A stretch of DNA of 64,000 nucleotides from Nocardioides sp. Root682. Lineage in GTDB: Bacteria > Actinomycetota > Actinomycetes > Propionibacteriales > Nocardioidaceae. Location of the stretch: the NCBI RefSeq assembly GCF_001427795.1, contig NZ_LMHJ01000001.1, positions 2,381,664 through 2,445,663 on the forward strand, in the 5' to 3' direction. Positions 53,705 through 62,338 of the stretch are shown here, one piece after another; within the stretch, counting starts at the first letter, position 1, and each line of letters opens with the position of its first letter. The notes under the pieces were generated by a model. The model was not told the origin of the DNA. It saw nothing but the letters and a program-made list of their open reading frames with translations, and did not search any database. A program made the translations under genes and the position numbers.

Positions 53705-54385
53705 GTGATCGCCGACACCCGCGCCTCGGCACGCCCGGCTCGAGTTGACTCCACCCCGGTGGCACACCACGATCGGAACGTGCCGAAGCCCACACGCAGC
53801 GCGGACGCGGCGTCCACGTCGTTGCGCGAGCGCTTGCTGAAGGCGACGGCCGTCGAGGTCTCGGAGGTGGGCGTCGACGGAGTCAGCCTGCGTGCGATCG
53901 CCCGCCGTATCGGTGTCTCCCACCAGGCACCGGCTCACGTCTTCGGCTCGCGCAGGGGGCTCCTCACGGCACTGGCCACCGAGGCCGTGAACCGGATGCG
54001 GGACGAGACGAACGCCACCGCCGAGGCAGCACGAGCGGCGGGCCGGAGCGGCCCGGAGGTGGTCGTCGCCATCGGTCTGCGCTACATCGAAATTGCCCTG
54101 CGCGAACAGGCCCTGTTCGCGCTCGCGAGCCGGTCCGAGGTCCTCGACCTCGCCGACCCCGACCTGGTGCGCGCCCGCGACGGCGCCTGGCTGGTGCTCC
54201 TCGACGCGGTCACCGACGCCCAGGCCCAGGGCTGGCGCGCGGGCCAGCCGACCGACGTCGTCGCCCTCATGTGCTGGTCGATGGTGCAGGGCCTGGCCGT
54301 GATCTACCGCGACCGGCTCGCCCCCGAGGAGATCGCCAACCGGTCCCCCGAAGATCTGGTTCGCGAGATCACCGCCCTGTTCTGA
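53705..54385 (+). CDS. TetR-family repressor of divergent MMPL exporter
   Basis: 226 aa from the GTG at 53705; an inner GTG at 53780 is also possible. Helix-turn-helix LRAIARRIGVSHQAPAHVFGSRRGLL, and a C-terminal ligand domain of the TetR_C_33-like kind (ALREQALFALASRSEVL). Divergent from the exporter and separated by a strong operator. It is the last core-genome gene before the putative element junction. Confidence 0.88.
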   Translation: MIADTRASARPARVDSTPVAHHDRNVPKPTRSADAASTSLRERLLKATAVEVSEVGVDGVSLRAIARRIGVSHQAPAHVFGSRRGLLTALATEAVNRMRDETNATAEAARAAGRSGPEVVVAIGLRYIEIALREQALFALASRSEVLDLADPDLVRARDGAWLVLLDAVTDAQAQGWRAGQPTDVVALMCWSMVQGLAVIYRDRLAPEEIANRSPEDLVREITALF

Positions 54386-54429
54386 CGCGACGTTCTGACG
54401 CGACCCACCAGGGACATCCGGAAATGCGG

Positions 54430-54457
54430 AAAGCCCCGGTCTGTCGACCGGGGCTTT
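54430..54457 (-). terminator. Strong terminator, probably of a former tRNA gene
   Basis: 12-nt arms AAAGCCCCGGTC / GACCGGGGCTTT with a 4-nt loop. The A-run and T-run flank it, so it works both ways. It lies 10 nt past a tRNA 3' remnant on the minus strand. Confidence 0.85.
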
Positions 54458-54466
54458 CGCCACACG

Positions 54467-54488
54467 TGCGCGAGGGGGGATTTGAACC
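54467..54488 (-). other. tRNA 3'-end remnant; probable attachment site of an integrated element
   Basis: Minus-strand reading gives GGTTCAAATCCCCC then CTCGCGC and A: T-loop, 3' half of the T stem, 3' half of the acceptor stem and discriminator base of a tRNA (perhaps Leu). The 5' half of the T stem does not pair (TCCGG against CCCCC), so the rest of the tRNA is missing. Elements that integrate at tRNA 3' ends leave such a duplicate at their far end, beside the original terminator, as seen here. Confidence 0.7.
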
Positions 54489-55014
54489 GGAGAATCCTGC
54501 CGCTCAGGTGACCAAATTTCGCCGTTCTGAGCGTGGATTCAAGGTCCCGTTGGCTCCCGTTGTGCGCGGTTTCGCCGGGGGTGTGCCACCTGGGTGGGCA
54601 CCAAACTATTCTTCCGCGAGGGCAGAACTGCTCCGCCCCGTTCGCCCGGATTGGCCCGTGGCGACCACCACAGCCTACTCGTGCCCACCCGTGGGGGCAC
54701 GACATCCGTTCCAGCTGAGCGCACGCGTCGGGACCAGTGCTACCAAGGGAACTTTCCTACGGGAGTCTGGCATCTACTGACCATTGTTGTTCCTCGATGA
54801 AGGAACGGTCCGATAGTCCCCAGATCGTCGTATCTGGGACCGGCCGGAGGGTGACAGTCAGCCCGGCGGCCGTCGTTTTCGGCTGCCGCCTCCTTGTTCC
54901 CTTGCGAAATGAAGGAACCATTCTCACTTTGGCGCCGTCATTTCCTAAAGGACCGGACAGCGGCGCGCCGCGCCGTTAGCGTCGTACTCCCTTACACCCT
55001 CCGAGGGGCCTTAT
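54489..55014 (+). other. Non-coding leader at the element end with short inverted repeats
   Basis: No convincing gene. ATGAAGGAAC recurs at 54797-54806 and 54909-54918, each able to pair with a GTTCC upstream; CCCAGAT/ATCTGGG forms a 7-nt stem at 54819-54838. They are upstream of the protease at 55015 and may be regulator sites. Confidence 0.4.
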
Positions 55015-56451
55015 ATGTCCAAGAGATTGCTCAGCGTGGCTACCGCCCTGATCTCCGCGAGCGTCCTCACTCTGGCGGCAGCGACCGCCGGGGCCTCATC
55101 GGAGGCAGACTCCGATGGCCCAGACAGGGCCGAACTCGAAGCAGCGCTGAAAGCGTGGACGAACGGAGAGCCCGCGGAACTCGCAAAGCTCCCGGACGAC
55201 GCGCGCGGCGATCTCGCTCGAGGCGCCAACCTCTGGCCGACGTGGGGCGAACTCGAGATGCTCGAGGGCTTCGTCGACGGGGGAAATGCTTCCCGAGACT
55301 CGGATGTTCTTGAGATCGTCTGGCACGGCCCTCAGACCCAAGAGCTCGAGGACGTACGTCAACGCGCCGCCGACCGTGGACTGGTAACGACGCTCATCGA
55401 AGCGCGCTTCGACAAGGCCACCCTGGAAAAGGCCGTGCTGGACGTGGCCGCCGCACTGGAAACAGCAAAGATCAACTACGACGGCGTCGGGCCTAAATGG
55501 CCCTACGCCGGCCTGAAGATTGACCTTCCCCTCTACGACGCCGAGGCCTCCACATTGATCGAGGCCAAATCGGTGGCTGAGCGTGCGATGCCCGGCATTC
55601 CCATCGAGGTCGTCCCCTACGACACTGGCTGGAAGCCAGGCGAGAAGATGAACATCGGGACAGCAACCTCGCGGCAGAACGATACGGGGTCAGTTGATGC
55701 CGGAAGCACCACCAGGAACAACCACGTCGCGACTAATGGCAATCCCTGCACCACGGGCCTCAACTTCACCCGGCCGGGCAATCCTAACTACCAACTGCAG
55801 GCCGCCCATTGCACCCAGTTCGTGAACAACGTCCCCATCGAAACCTGGGCCGGCGGCCTTAACTTGGGCATCAGTCGAGGTGTCCAGATTTTCTGGGGTA
55901 CGGGCGTCGACTCCGTGGGGCCGCGTCTCGACGCTGGTCTCATCGAACTGGACAACCCCCCACGGGCCGTCAGCACCAGTGTCTTCGTCGGATCGGCGAC
56001 AACTTCGACAAAGAGCGCTGTCGCCGCGACGTCATCGATCCCGTACAACCAAGGGCTATGTGTGTCTGGAGGATCCTCTGGATTCCACTGCCAGGCGGAG
56101 CGCAACTCCGAGCAAGTCCTCAGGTGTATCGAACTAACCGCTGCCGGAGCGTGCGTACGCCACGCGAATATCGTCGCCATCACCTCGACTAACCCGAATC
56201 AAGTCGTGATCGCACAAGGTGACTCCGGTGGCCCGGTGTTCTGGTACACCAACACCGGCGGCCTGACTATCACGTCCATCGTCGAAGGCTTCAGGAATGG
56301 CTTCACGTGTAGTTCCTCGCAGAGCTTCTTCTGGAACTTCACCGATGATGGCGTGTTTTGCACGATTACTGGAGGACGGGTGACTGCCCTTTCATCGATC
56401 GGCAACGCGCTCGCGGGCTTGGGGTTCGACTCGGCGACAACCTCCGGGTAG
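55015..56451 (+). CDS. Secreted trypsin-like serine protease (S1 family)
   Basis: 478 aa; ATG follows GAGGGG. Signal peptide (LISASVLTLAAATAGAS), a ~190-residue pro-region, then the S1 domain: catalytic His in AAHC, Asp in RLDAGLIEL, Ser in GDSGGPVFW. Two Cys pairs are likely. The pro-region may be cleaved to activate it, as in streptogrisin-type proteases. The gene lies in a more AT-rich region than the core and is followed 8 nt later by a small membrane-anchored protein. A second protease at 60342-61700 has the same organisation. Confidence 0.9.
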   Translation: MSKRLLSVATALISASVLTLAAATAGASSEADSDGPDRAELEAALKAWTNGEPAELAKLPDDARGDLARGANLWPTWGELEMLEGFVDGGNASRDSDVLEIVWHGPQTQELEDVRQRAADRGLVTTLIEARFDKATLEKAVLDVAAALETAKINYDGVGPKWPYAGLKIDLPLYDAEASTLIEAKSVAERAMPGIPIEVVPYDTGWKPGEKMNIGTATSRQNDTGSVDAGSTTRNNHVATNGNPCTTGLNFTRPGNPNYQLQAAHCTQFVNNVPIETWAGGLNLGISRGVQIFWGTGVDSVGPRLDAGLIELDNPPRAVSTSVFVGSATTSTKSAVAATSSIPYNQGLCVSGGSSGFHCQAERNSEQVLRCIELTAAGACVRHANIVAITSTNPNQVVIAQGDSGGPVFWYTNTGGLTITSIVEGFRNGFTCSSSQSFFWNFTDDGVFCTITGGRVTALSSIGNALAGLGFDSATTSG

Positions 56452-56459
56452 CCGCGACG

Positions 56460-56951
56460 ATGTTGTCCCGTCATGACGTCGCCAGGGGCCGCGGTCGCCG
56501 CGCGACCGCGATCGCCCTACTCACTGGTGTCGTGCTGGCGTGCCTCGCGTGGGTGGTGCTTGATTCGAGCACCGATCGAAACCAGAGGGCTCCCGACCCG
56601 AGTTCGGTAAGTGCTTGCGAAGCCGTGGACGAGCTGTTGACCGCAGAGTCGAAACAGACGACTCCGGTACCAGGTCGAACTCTCAGCGGCACTCTGACCG
56701 AGATCTCCCGCTACGCTCACGGATCCCTCGCTGACACGATTTCCGCTCTCGGAACCGAAACCCATCAGACCGGCCCTCAGTTCGTCGACGACCCAGTCTC
56801 CGTGCCGCTCTTGGTCGACGAGGATCGGATTAAGCGGTACCACGAAGCCTTTGCTGCGGTCATAAATGAATGTCGAGACGTCGGCGTAGATCTCACCCGA
56901 CACGCTCCGGAGGGCAACTGGCAGGGACGGGAGTTCATGAGGCGGGAGTAG
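56460..56951 (+). CDS. Small membrane-anchored protein paired with the protease
   Basis: 163 aa from the ATG at 56460. One N-terminal membrane helix (IALLTGVVLACLAWVVL) with an Arg-rich cytoplasmic end; the outer ~130 residues hold two Cys (SACEAV, INECRD) and no recognised domain. The 8-nt gap to the protease suggests they are made together; it may be an inhibitor, chaperone or target of the protease (inference). Confidence 0.65.
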   Translation: MLSRHDVARGRGRRATAIALLTGVVLACLAWVVLDSSTDRNQRAPDPSSVSACEAVDELLTAESKQTTPVPGRTLSGTLTEISRYAHGSLADTISALGTETHQTGPQFVDDPVSVPLLVDEDRIKRYHEAFAAVINECRDVGVDLTRHAPEGNWQGREFMRRE

Positions 56952-57321
56952 CGGGGGACGCGAGCGATCACGAGGGTGGCGGCCACTGCCTGCCTGACAG
57001 CACCGCGTACGGGCGATGGGAGCTGGTCCTGGCGCAGCACATTGCCGCGTTCGACTCCCTCACCGCCCACCCGTCGCGCTGGCACGCGATCGTGTGGATC
57101 GCTTGCATCAACGGGGCTCTCTGACAGTCGACCAGGATGCAGACACGTTGAGCGAGGTCGGAATTCGCTTCACTGCCGTCGACCTCGAGGCCGGCCAAGC
57201 GATCCACCAATGGATGCTGAACCTGGCACAGCGAAACATCATCGAGCCACTGGACAGCCCGACAGCGGAGTGGGAGTCGTTGTATCGGCTCCGGTCTTCG
57301 GTTGAATCGCCCCGGGTCTGA
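56952..57321 (+). pseudogene. Small gene split by a frameshift
   Basis: Two reading frames look like one protein: a first part ending HAIVWIACINGAL (stop near 57122) and a second continuing LTVDQDADTLSEVGIRFTAVDLEAGQAIHQWM to 57321. The switch occurs at a CTCTCT run (57117-57123), where a 2-nt expansion would cause it. No clear start or known family. Confidence 0.4.
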
Positions 57322-57352
57322 TGGAGGCTCGGGACATCCCGGGGCGGTTCAA

Positions 57353-57598
57353 TCAGGCACCCTCAGGGCCGCCTGGACGGGTCGCGACCCTGTCGAAGGC
57401 GATGACAGCCGCGATGAGCTCCCTCACGGAAGCAGCGTCAAGATCCTCTCGCTCGAAGATGGGCGAATCGGGGTTGGCTACGGTGATCCCACCCTGCTGG
57501 GCAGTGGAGAAGCCGACCTCGATCCGAACGCCATTGGCCGTTACGATCACGGCCGCGATCGTGCCGTCGGGCAGGCTCGTCAAGCTCTCCACCCTCAC
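57353..57598 (-). CDS. Small protein, possible immunity partner
   Basis: 81 aa from a GTG at 57598 that overlaps the upstream stop by 4 nt (GTGA). Beta-rich N-terminus (LPDGTIAAVIVTANGVRIEVGF) and a helical C-terminus ending VATRPGGPEGA. No known family. Its coupling to a toxin-like remnant suggests an immunity protein. Confidence 0.55.
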   Translation of the reverse strand: MRVESLTSLPDGTIAAVIVTANGVRIEVGFSTAQQGGITVANPDSPIFEREDLDAASVRELIAAVIAFDRVATRPGGPEGA

Positions 57599-57795
57599 CG
57601 GAAGACACCTCCGCTCACGTACTGGCCAATCCAATCGCTGCCGACTTCGTATGTGGAGCCGCCTGCCCAAGGATCTCTGACGACGAAGGGGCCTTCTCCA
57701 AGGAGTGAGGTCACGACCATGTGCCCCGGCCCGTGACTGTCTGCAATGGCCGCAGGAGACAGCAGTCCGTGGACGCGTCGCCGAATGCTCAGCAC
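57595..57795 (-). pseudogene. Remnant of a papain-like toxin domain
   Basis: 66 aa: GHMVVTSLLGEGPFVVRDPW...GSTYEVGSDWIGQYVSGG. The HMVV and VVRDPW segments match the His and Asp end of papain-fold toxin or C39-like domains; the Cys-bearing N-terminal half is missing. The start overlaps the upstream gene by 7 nt. It may be a decayed toxin or an N-terminally truncated domain. Confidence 0.45.
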
Positions 57796-58025
57796 AGGTC
57801 GTCGCCTGCCTCGCGGCGGTCCAAGTAGGCGCCGAGCACCGCAGCTGCCTCGTCGTGTTCAGGTAGTGCTTCAAAACAAGCTAGGTGAACTCCCGAGTCA
57901 TTAAGATGCTCGGCGTCGGAGGAGGACGCGAATAGAGCCGGAGGAAACAGTTGGATTTCGTCGCCTTCCGCGACTACGAGACCACAGATGTGGCAGAGGC
58001 TCTTGCCGCGAATGATCATCGCCAT
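57789..58025 (-). CDS. Small zinc-ribbon-like protein
   Basis: 78 aa. CHICG near the N-terminus and GVHLACF later suggest a CxxC...HxxC zinc site. Overlaps the upstream remnant by 10 nt and the downstream one by 7 nt. Similar small Cys/His proteins accompany polymorphic toxins; function not known. Confidence 0.55.
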   Translation of the reverse strand: MAMIIRGKSLCHICGLVVAEGDEIQLFPPALFASSSDAEHLNDSGVHLACFEALPEHDEAAAVLGAYLDRREAGDDLC

Positions 58026-58305
58026 GCGATCGTCCCTCCCGGCCCGAACAGAATTATCTGGCCGTGCTCGAGCAGGATCGAGCTGCTCTGGCCGAGTTGG
58101 CTCAGCATCGCGACATCGTCAGCAGAAGGCCCAAGCGCCGGCAGATGGTACGGATGCGTATGAGCCAGCACCTGAGTGACGTCCGAGCTGAGATCGATGC
58201 CCGTCGCTCCTCCAGCGTGGATTTGAAACTGTCTGGCCCCAGGTTTCTGGTCCACCCGGTGTGAGAGTTCCGGGCTAGGCATCGAGTCGCTGGCCGGAGA
58301 CGGAC
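58016..58305 (-). pseudogene. C-terminal remnant of a JAB/JAMM-like protein, cut by an IS
   Basis: Residues ARQFQIHAGGATGID ... VLAHTHPYHLPALGPSADD ... LLEHGQIILFGPGG. HTHP plus SADD resembles a JAMM metalloprotease site with the linker two residues longer than usual. The reading frame runs on into the IS at 58306, and no continuation is visible beyond the IS, so the 5' part was lost. JAB-type domains occur in polymorphic toxins. Confidence 0.5.
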
Positions 58306-58334
58306 TGGTCCAGGCGCAGTGGTGGTAGTCCCTC

Positions 58335-59156
58335 TCACGGGCAACCACCATCCTCTTCGGGATCGACTGTGTCTGGATACATCTTCGCGTACGCGGCGGG
58401 CGTCTTGCCGCCAAGGCCGCGGTGGGCGCGGCGAGTGTTGTACTTCTCGGTCCACTCGTTCACGACGTGCCTGACTTCGATCACTGAGTGGTAGATCTCG
58501 TGGCCGAAGAGCTCTCTGGCCATGGTCCCGTTGAAGCGCTCGACGTAACCGTTCTGCTGGGGCGAGGCCTTGGCCACGAAGACAGCCCGGACGCCCTGGT
58601 CGTTCAGCCATTCACGCAGGGTGTCGGCCACGAACTCGCGGCCGTTGTCGGCCCGGATCAACGAGGGTTTCCCGTGGCGCTCGAAGAGAACCTCGAGGTG
58701 GCGTTGGACATGGATCGCACCGATCGACCTGGCCACCCATGAACCCAGCGCGACACGGGTGAACTCATCGATCACGTTCAGCACTCGAACCGCTCGCCCA
58801 TCGTTGGTCCTTCGGGTCACGAAGTCATAGGACCAGATGTGGTTGCGACGTAGAGGTGGCAGCTTCCACAAGGAGTTCTCGTCGTCCCCTAGCGCCTTCT
58901 GACCTGCATCTTTGGCTTTGCGTGGGGGCACCTGGAGGCCTTCTTGGCGCCACAATCTCTCGATGCGTTTCTTGTTGACCTGCCAGCCCTCCTCGACAAG
59001 GAGTGCGTGGATCATCCGGTATCCCCACTTCGGGTGCCGGCCCGCGAGCTTCGTCATCCGCGCGACCAGTTGCGACTCGAAATCGGACGGGACCGGGGTG
59101 TAGCGGTTGGAGGATCGGTGCTGCCCGACCAGTCGACACGCACGCCGCTCACTCAC
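58335..59156 (-). CDS. IS3-family transposase OrfB (integrase core)
   Basis: 273 aa from a GTG at 59156; in the same frame the coding signal reaches back to ~59220 (LLSPARRRDAVAHLQKKFQ), overlapping the end of orfA, so a frameshift fusion OrfAB is likely, as in the family. DDE residues: Asp in WSYDFV, Asp in RADNGREF, Glu in NGYVERFNG. HTH_21 domain at the N-terminus (GRHPKWGYRMIHALL). Confidence 0.93.
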   Translation of the reverse strand: MSERRACRLVGQHRSSNRYTPVPSDFESQLVARMTKLAGRHPKWGYRMIHALLVEEGWQVNKKRIERLWRQEGLQVPPRKAKDAGQKALGDDENSLWKLPPLRRNHIWSYDFVTRRTNDGRAVRVLNVIDEFTRVALGSWVARSIGAIHVQRHLEVLFERHGKPSLIRADNGREFVADTLREWLNDQGVRAVFVAKASPQQNGYVERFNGTMARELFGHEIYHSVIEVRHVVNEWTEKYNTRRAHRGLGGKTPAAYAKMYPDTVDPEEDGGCP

Positions 59157-59206
59157 CTGGAACTTCTTCTGAAGGTGAGCAACAGCGTCGCGTCGACGGG
59201 CCGGGC

Positions 59207-59491
59207 TTAGAAGTTTCCCTTCTGCAGATCCTTGAGCATCGAGATGTCCAGGGCCTGCTCAGCCACGATCCGCTTCAGCCTGGCGTTCTCCTGCTCGAGC
59301 GTCTTGAGCCGGATCGCCTCGTCCTCCTTCAACGCGCCGTACTTAGTGCGCCACCGGTAGAACGTCTGCTCGCTGACCCCGAGGCGTTTGCAGACCTGCG
59401 GGATCGTCGCCCCCTGGCCCTGCAGCTTCTCCGCGTCTCGCAACTTCGCCACGATCTGCTCAGGCGACAACCGTTTCGATGCAGCCATCAC
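59207..59491 (-). CDS. IS3-family transposase OrfA
   Basis: 94 aa. HTH_8-type DNA-binding region (CKRLGVSEQTFYRWRTKYG) and a leucine zipper (LKTLEQENARLKRIVAEQALDISMLKDL). It ends GNF-stop at the frameshift zone with orfB. Confidence 0.93.
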   Translation of the reverse strand: MMAASKRLSPEQIVAKLRDAEKLQGQGATIPQVCKRLGVSEQTFYRWRTKYGALKEDEAIRLKTLEQENARLKRIVAEQALDISMLKDLQKGNF

Positions 59492-59540
59492 TTACACCGG
59501 TCCTCTCACTCATGGATGGATTCTCACAAGTTCTGGACCA

Positions 59541-59889
59541 AAATTCGGGGGGCCGGACAACCTGGATGCTGTCGCACCGCCGGCAGGCTCAACGAGTATC
59601 GGCGTGAACGGGCCGAACTTGAGCGGTCTGTAGTTATTGCGACTTGAGCGAAAGACTGCCCCCTAGTGCTGAGTGGGCGACGGCTGGTCACCCTCGGCGT
59701 CGAGTCTCAGCGCTCGACGCCGCACGCGCGGCCGCAGCCCGCGCACGCGATCGACCAGAGCAGTGCAAGGCGATATATCGCGATACAGCCGGTAACTTTC
59801 GTTATGTCCGACTTGTGGTCTGCGTATTGCGCCAGACGAATCAGCGGCGCTGATGCACCCCAATAGCGTCGATCCCTGTACTCGCGATC
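59541..59889. other. Region beside the IS without a supported gene
   Basis: About 350 nt. Short overlapping reading frames on both strands have no start signals or recognisable domains. No match to the gene broken at the other IS end was seen. Confidence 0.5.
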
Positions 59890-60345
59890 TCACTCCTCGT
59901 TATCGAAGCCGAAGTCGAGGACGGTCTGTTCATCTTCTGCCGCAAGGCATGCAACTGCCTGATCGCGGGCGCCGGCCGGAAGGTCGGCGACCGGGACTCG
60001 GCGTGCGACTCCGCTCACAACGTCACCTACGGCGTAAGTGACGCCCGCGTCCGTCTTGAGACCGGGGGGATCGATGATCTCAGTGAAGCCGGGGACCATC
60101 AGCAATACGCCGTCAAGGGTGAAGCAGCCCCTTTGGTTAACCTCGAGTGCATCCGTGAGGGGGTCGCCTCCGACTTCGCGGAGCGCGCTTCCTTTCAAGA
60201 CCGTGAGCTCTTGGCCAGGCGAAACCTTTCCGGTTGAAGACTCTGCGCCGGGATTCTCACTGGGTTTTTCTTCGGAGCAGCCGCTGATACTGGAGCTGAG
60301 CGCGATGCCGACGACCAGGGCCGCTCCCGAGAAGCGCACGTTCAT
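59890..60345 (-). CDS. Small lipoprotein coupled to a protease
   Basis: 151 aa. Signal peptide with lipobox SISGC at residue ~23, then a Ser/Glu-rich linker and a beta-rich region with two Cys (RGCFTLDG; AVACLAAED). Overlaps the protease stop by 4 nt (ATGA). It mirrors the small membrane protein that follows the first protease (56460-56951), although the sequences are not clearly alike. Confidence 0.75.
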   Translation of the reverse strand: MNVRFSGAALVVGIALSSSISGCSEEKPSENPGAESSTGKVSPGQELTVLKGSALREVGGDPLTDALEVNQRGCFTLDGVLLMVPGFTEIIDPPGLKTDAGVTYAVGDVVSGVARRVPVADLPAGARDQAVACLAAEDEQTVLDFGFDNEE

Positions 60346-61700
60346 TGCGTCAGCACATCGGCGTGGAGGTACACGGGAAGGGCGCGAATTCTGGTGAAAA
60401 AGGATGTGTCGGCGCTTGAGTTGAACCCAGAGGTGATTCCGATCGCCGTGTTGGCGCTGAACCAGGGACCTCCACTGTCAGTGTGGTCGATGATATTCGT
60501 GGTGGTCGTCGCGATGCGACAAATCTGCACAATTCCTGTGGGGCCCGGCCAGTCTGCGCTGAAACAGGTGTCTGGGTCGTCGACATTCGTGCAGTCGAAC
60601 CCGGAGAGGATCCCGTTGGCGCAAACGAACTGATTGTCTACGGGGTTCGCCCAAGACAAGACGCTGCGGAGGTCGGTCGTCGTTTCGGACCACTGGAACC
60701 GATTGTCGGTTGTGTGCCCCGAAAGGGTCCTGTGGAACTGGAGATCTACGACGTCGGTCCCCGACGGATCAGCATGATCGACGTACTGAATGATGCCGGC
60801 GACGTTGCGATACGTCATGGTGTCGGGGCAGTGCCGAGCGGTGACCATGCCCCGAACTCCGTTCCGGACGGCGGTGAAGCCGCCTGTGCACTGCACGAGG
60901 CCGCCGCTCCAGAGGTCCCGGCCGCCAATGACCGTGTTGGCGAGTAAGTTCCTACTTTCGGCATCGACGAGCTGGACCTCGACCTGAAGGTCTTGGTTGC
61001 CGGTCGCCTTTCGGACGGTAGCTGTCAAAACCGCCAGTACGCGGTCGAGGTCCTCGGTGGTGAGGTCCTGACTGCTGGCGAACTTGACCTTGATGCCGGA
61101 GCCTGCGTCATTCAGACCAGCGGATCCGACCCCGGAGACAGCCACATCAAGTTCACCCAGCGCTCGAAGCGCGGCCGATGACGCAGTTGCTTGGGCATCG
61201 CCGTCCAGCTTGATGCCTCCGAATCGGATCTCGGTAATTCCGTTCAGTGCCTTCAGCTCGTTCAGGACCTTCTCGTCGGGTGCTGATACAAGCTGGATGT
61301 AGTAGTTGTACGAGCTGTCGGCGTCGCTGGAGATTCCTGCCTTCACGAAGTTGCCCGGGAAGGACATCTCGATGGCGGTCGCTGCAACTGCGAAGGCGGC
61401 CTCGTTCGCGAGGTCAATCGCGCTTACCGTGGGATTTCCCTTGTTCGCCGAGTACCGCTCCGCATCTTGAGCAGCTGCCTCACTGACCTCCGCGGGACGT
61501 CCCGTTCCGGTGACCTGCACGATGTCGAAGTCGGCTGCTGAGATTGGAGCGGTGTGCGCCAAGACCAGCCGTTCGTCAGGCTCGGCCGCGTTGTCACTGA
61601 ATGCTGGCCCAGAGAAGGCGAAGGCTGGTGCCAGGACGGCGATCGCCGCGGCCGCAGTCAACCAAGCCGACTCCTTACGAGTCGGACTAATGCTCTTCAT
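60342..61700 (-). CDS. Secreted trypsin-like serine protease (S1 family)
   Basis: 452 aa from the ATG at 61700 (AGGAGA 8 nt before; an ORF start at 61727 is less likely). A signal peptide is followed by a ~200-residue pro-region and an S1 domain with His in TARHC, Asp in DVVDLQF and Ser in TDSGGPWF. The usual GDSGGP is TDSGGP here. Six or so Cys could form disulfides. The codon use is less GC-rich than in the core. Paired with a small lipoprotein, like the other protease. Confidence 0.88.
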   Translation of the reverse strand: MKSISPTRKESAWLTAAAAIAVLAPAFAFSGPAFSDNAAEPDERLVLAHTAPISAADFDIVQVTGTGRPAEVSEAAAQDAERYSANKGNPTVSAIDLANEAAFAVAATAIEMSFPGNFVKAGISSDADSSYNYYIQLVSAPDEKVLNELKALNGITEIRFGGIKLDGDAQATASSAALRALGELDVAVSGVGSAGLNDAGSGIKVKFASSQDLTTEDLDRVLAVLTATVRKATGNQDLQVEVQLVDAESRNLLANTVIGGRDLWSGGLVQCTGGFTAVRNGVRGMVTARHCPDTMTYRNVAGIIQYVDHADPSGTDVVDLQFHRTLSGHTTDNRFQWSETTTDLRSVLSWANPVDNQFVCANGILSGFDCTNVDDPDTCFSADWPGPTGIVQICRIATTTTNIIDHTDSGGPWFSANTAIGITSGFNSSADTSFFTRIRALPVYLHADVLTQ

Positions 61701-61783
61701 GTTTGGTTCTCCTGTTGCTATCAGCAAGTAGGGGCGCGGCTCGCAAAGTCGAAGAACGTGGTCGTCCTCACAAAGGGTGTGAC

Positions 61784-61810
61784 GTTGGGAAACGCTCTCA
61801 CGTTCCCAAC
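61784..61810. promoter_or_regulatory. Inverted repeat upstream of the protease
   Basis: GTTGGGAA / TTCCCAAC (61784-61791 / 61803-61810), about 85 bp before the protease start. A CCTTTT follows on the + strand, so it may be an operator or a terminator. Confidence 0.45.
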
Positions 61811-62338
61811 ATCCGCGGGCCTTTTAGAGGGATCTGGCTAGCCGCGCGTCACAAGTGGGTCGGGGATGCCGCGTGTTGTGGCAACGGGGCCTGGCTCCGG
61901 GCTCCAGTTGGAAACGATCGGCCGTCTCGAAAAACGCCGCGCGGCAGTCGACAAACAGGTGAGCGAACTCGACCAGACGGTCTTCAACGTCGGCTGGACT
62001 GTGCTGCCAGAAGGCCATGCGCGCAGGCTCCGAGCATGTCGCGCGGCCGCCCGACGAACTCAGGCGTGGCGAGCCGTATCGACTGCTCGTGCGCGCAAGT
62101 CGCCTCACCGGCCATCGACCGGAATATGCCCGGAGCTTGAAACGCGCGGTGTCCACTACTGCAGCACTGGCGATACAACACCACCCGACAGTGCCTGGTC
62201 AGTCGTCGCGGACAAGCCGGCGCGAGGGTCGCGACGTCGCCCTAGGATCCGCGGGCAGGCGATCCCAGAAGACCTCGTCCGTGACGGACAGGTACCTGGA
62301 CGGCCTGGCAACCGATCAGTAAAGAGAGGGCGAGAGTT
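61811..62338. other. Region without a confident gene
   Basis: About 530 nt. A + frame (61866-62417) begins with a plausible coiled coil (QLETIGRLEKRRAAVDKQVSELD) but degrades into Arg-rich sequence; a minus frame (61824-62156) is also open. Neither has a ribosome site. It may hold the decayed part of a gene. Confidence 0.4.

Larger units (their letters stand above)
58306..59540 (-). mobile_element. IS3-family insertion sequence
   Basis: About 1,235 bp. Both ends begin TGGTCCAG read inward (58306-58313 and the complement of 59533-59540), with weaker similarity further in. It encodes orfA and orfB with overlapping frames, in the style of IS3-family IS407-type elements. The 3-4 bases flanking the ends differ (GGAC versus AAAT), so no target duplication is visible. 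Confidence 0.85.

Noticed and set aside
54460-54560. Complete tRNA gene
   Set aside because: Only the 3' T-arm and acceptor half is present; the 5' T-stem, anticodon and D arms cannot be folded.
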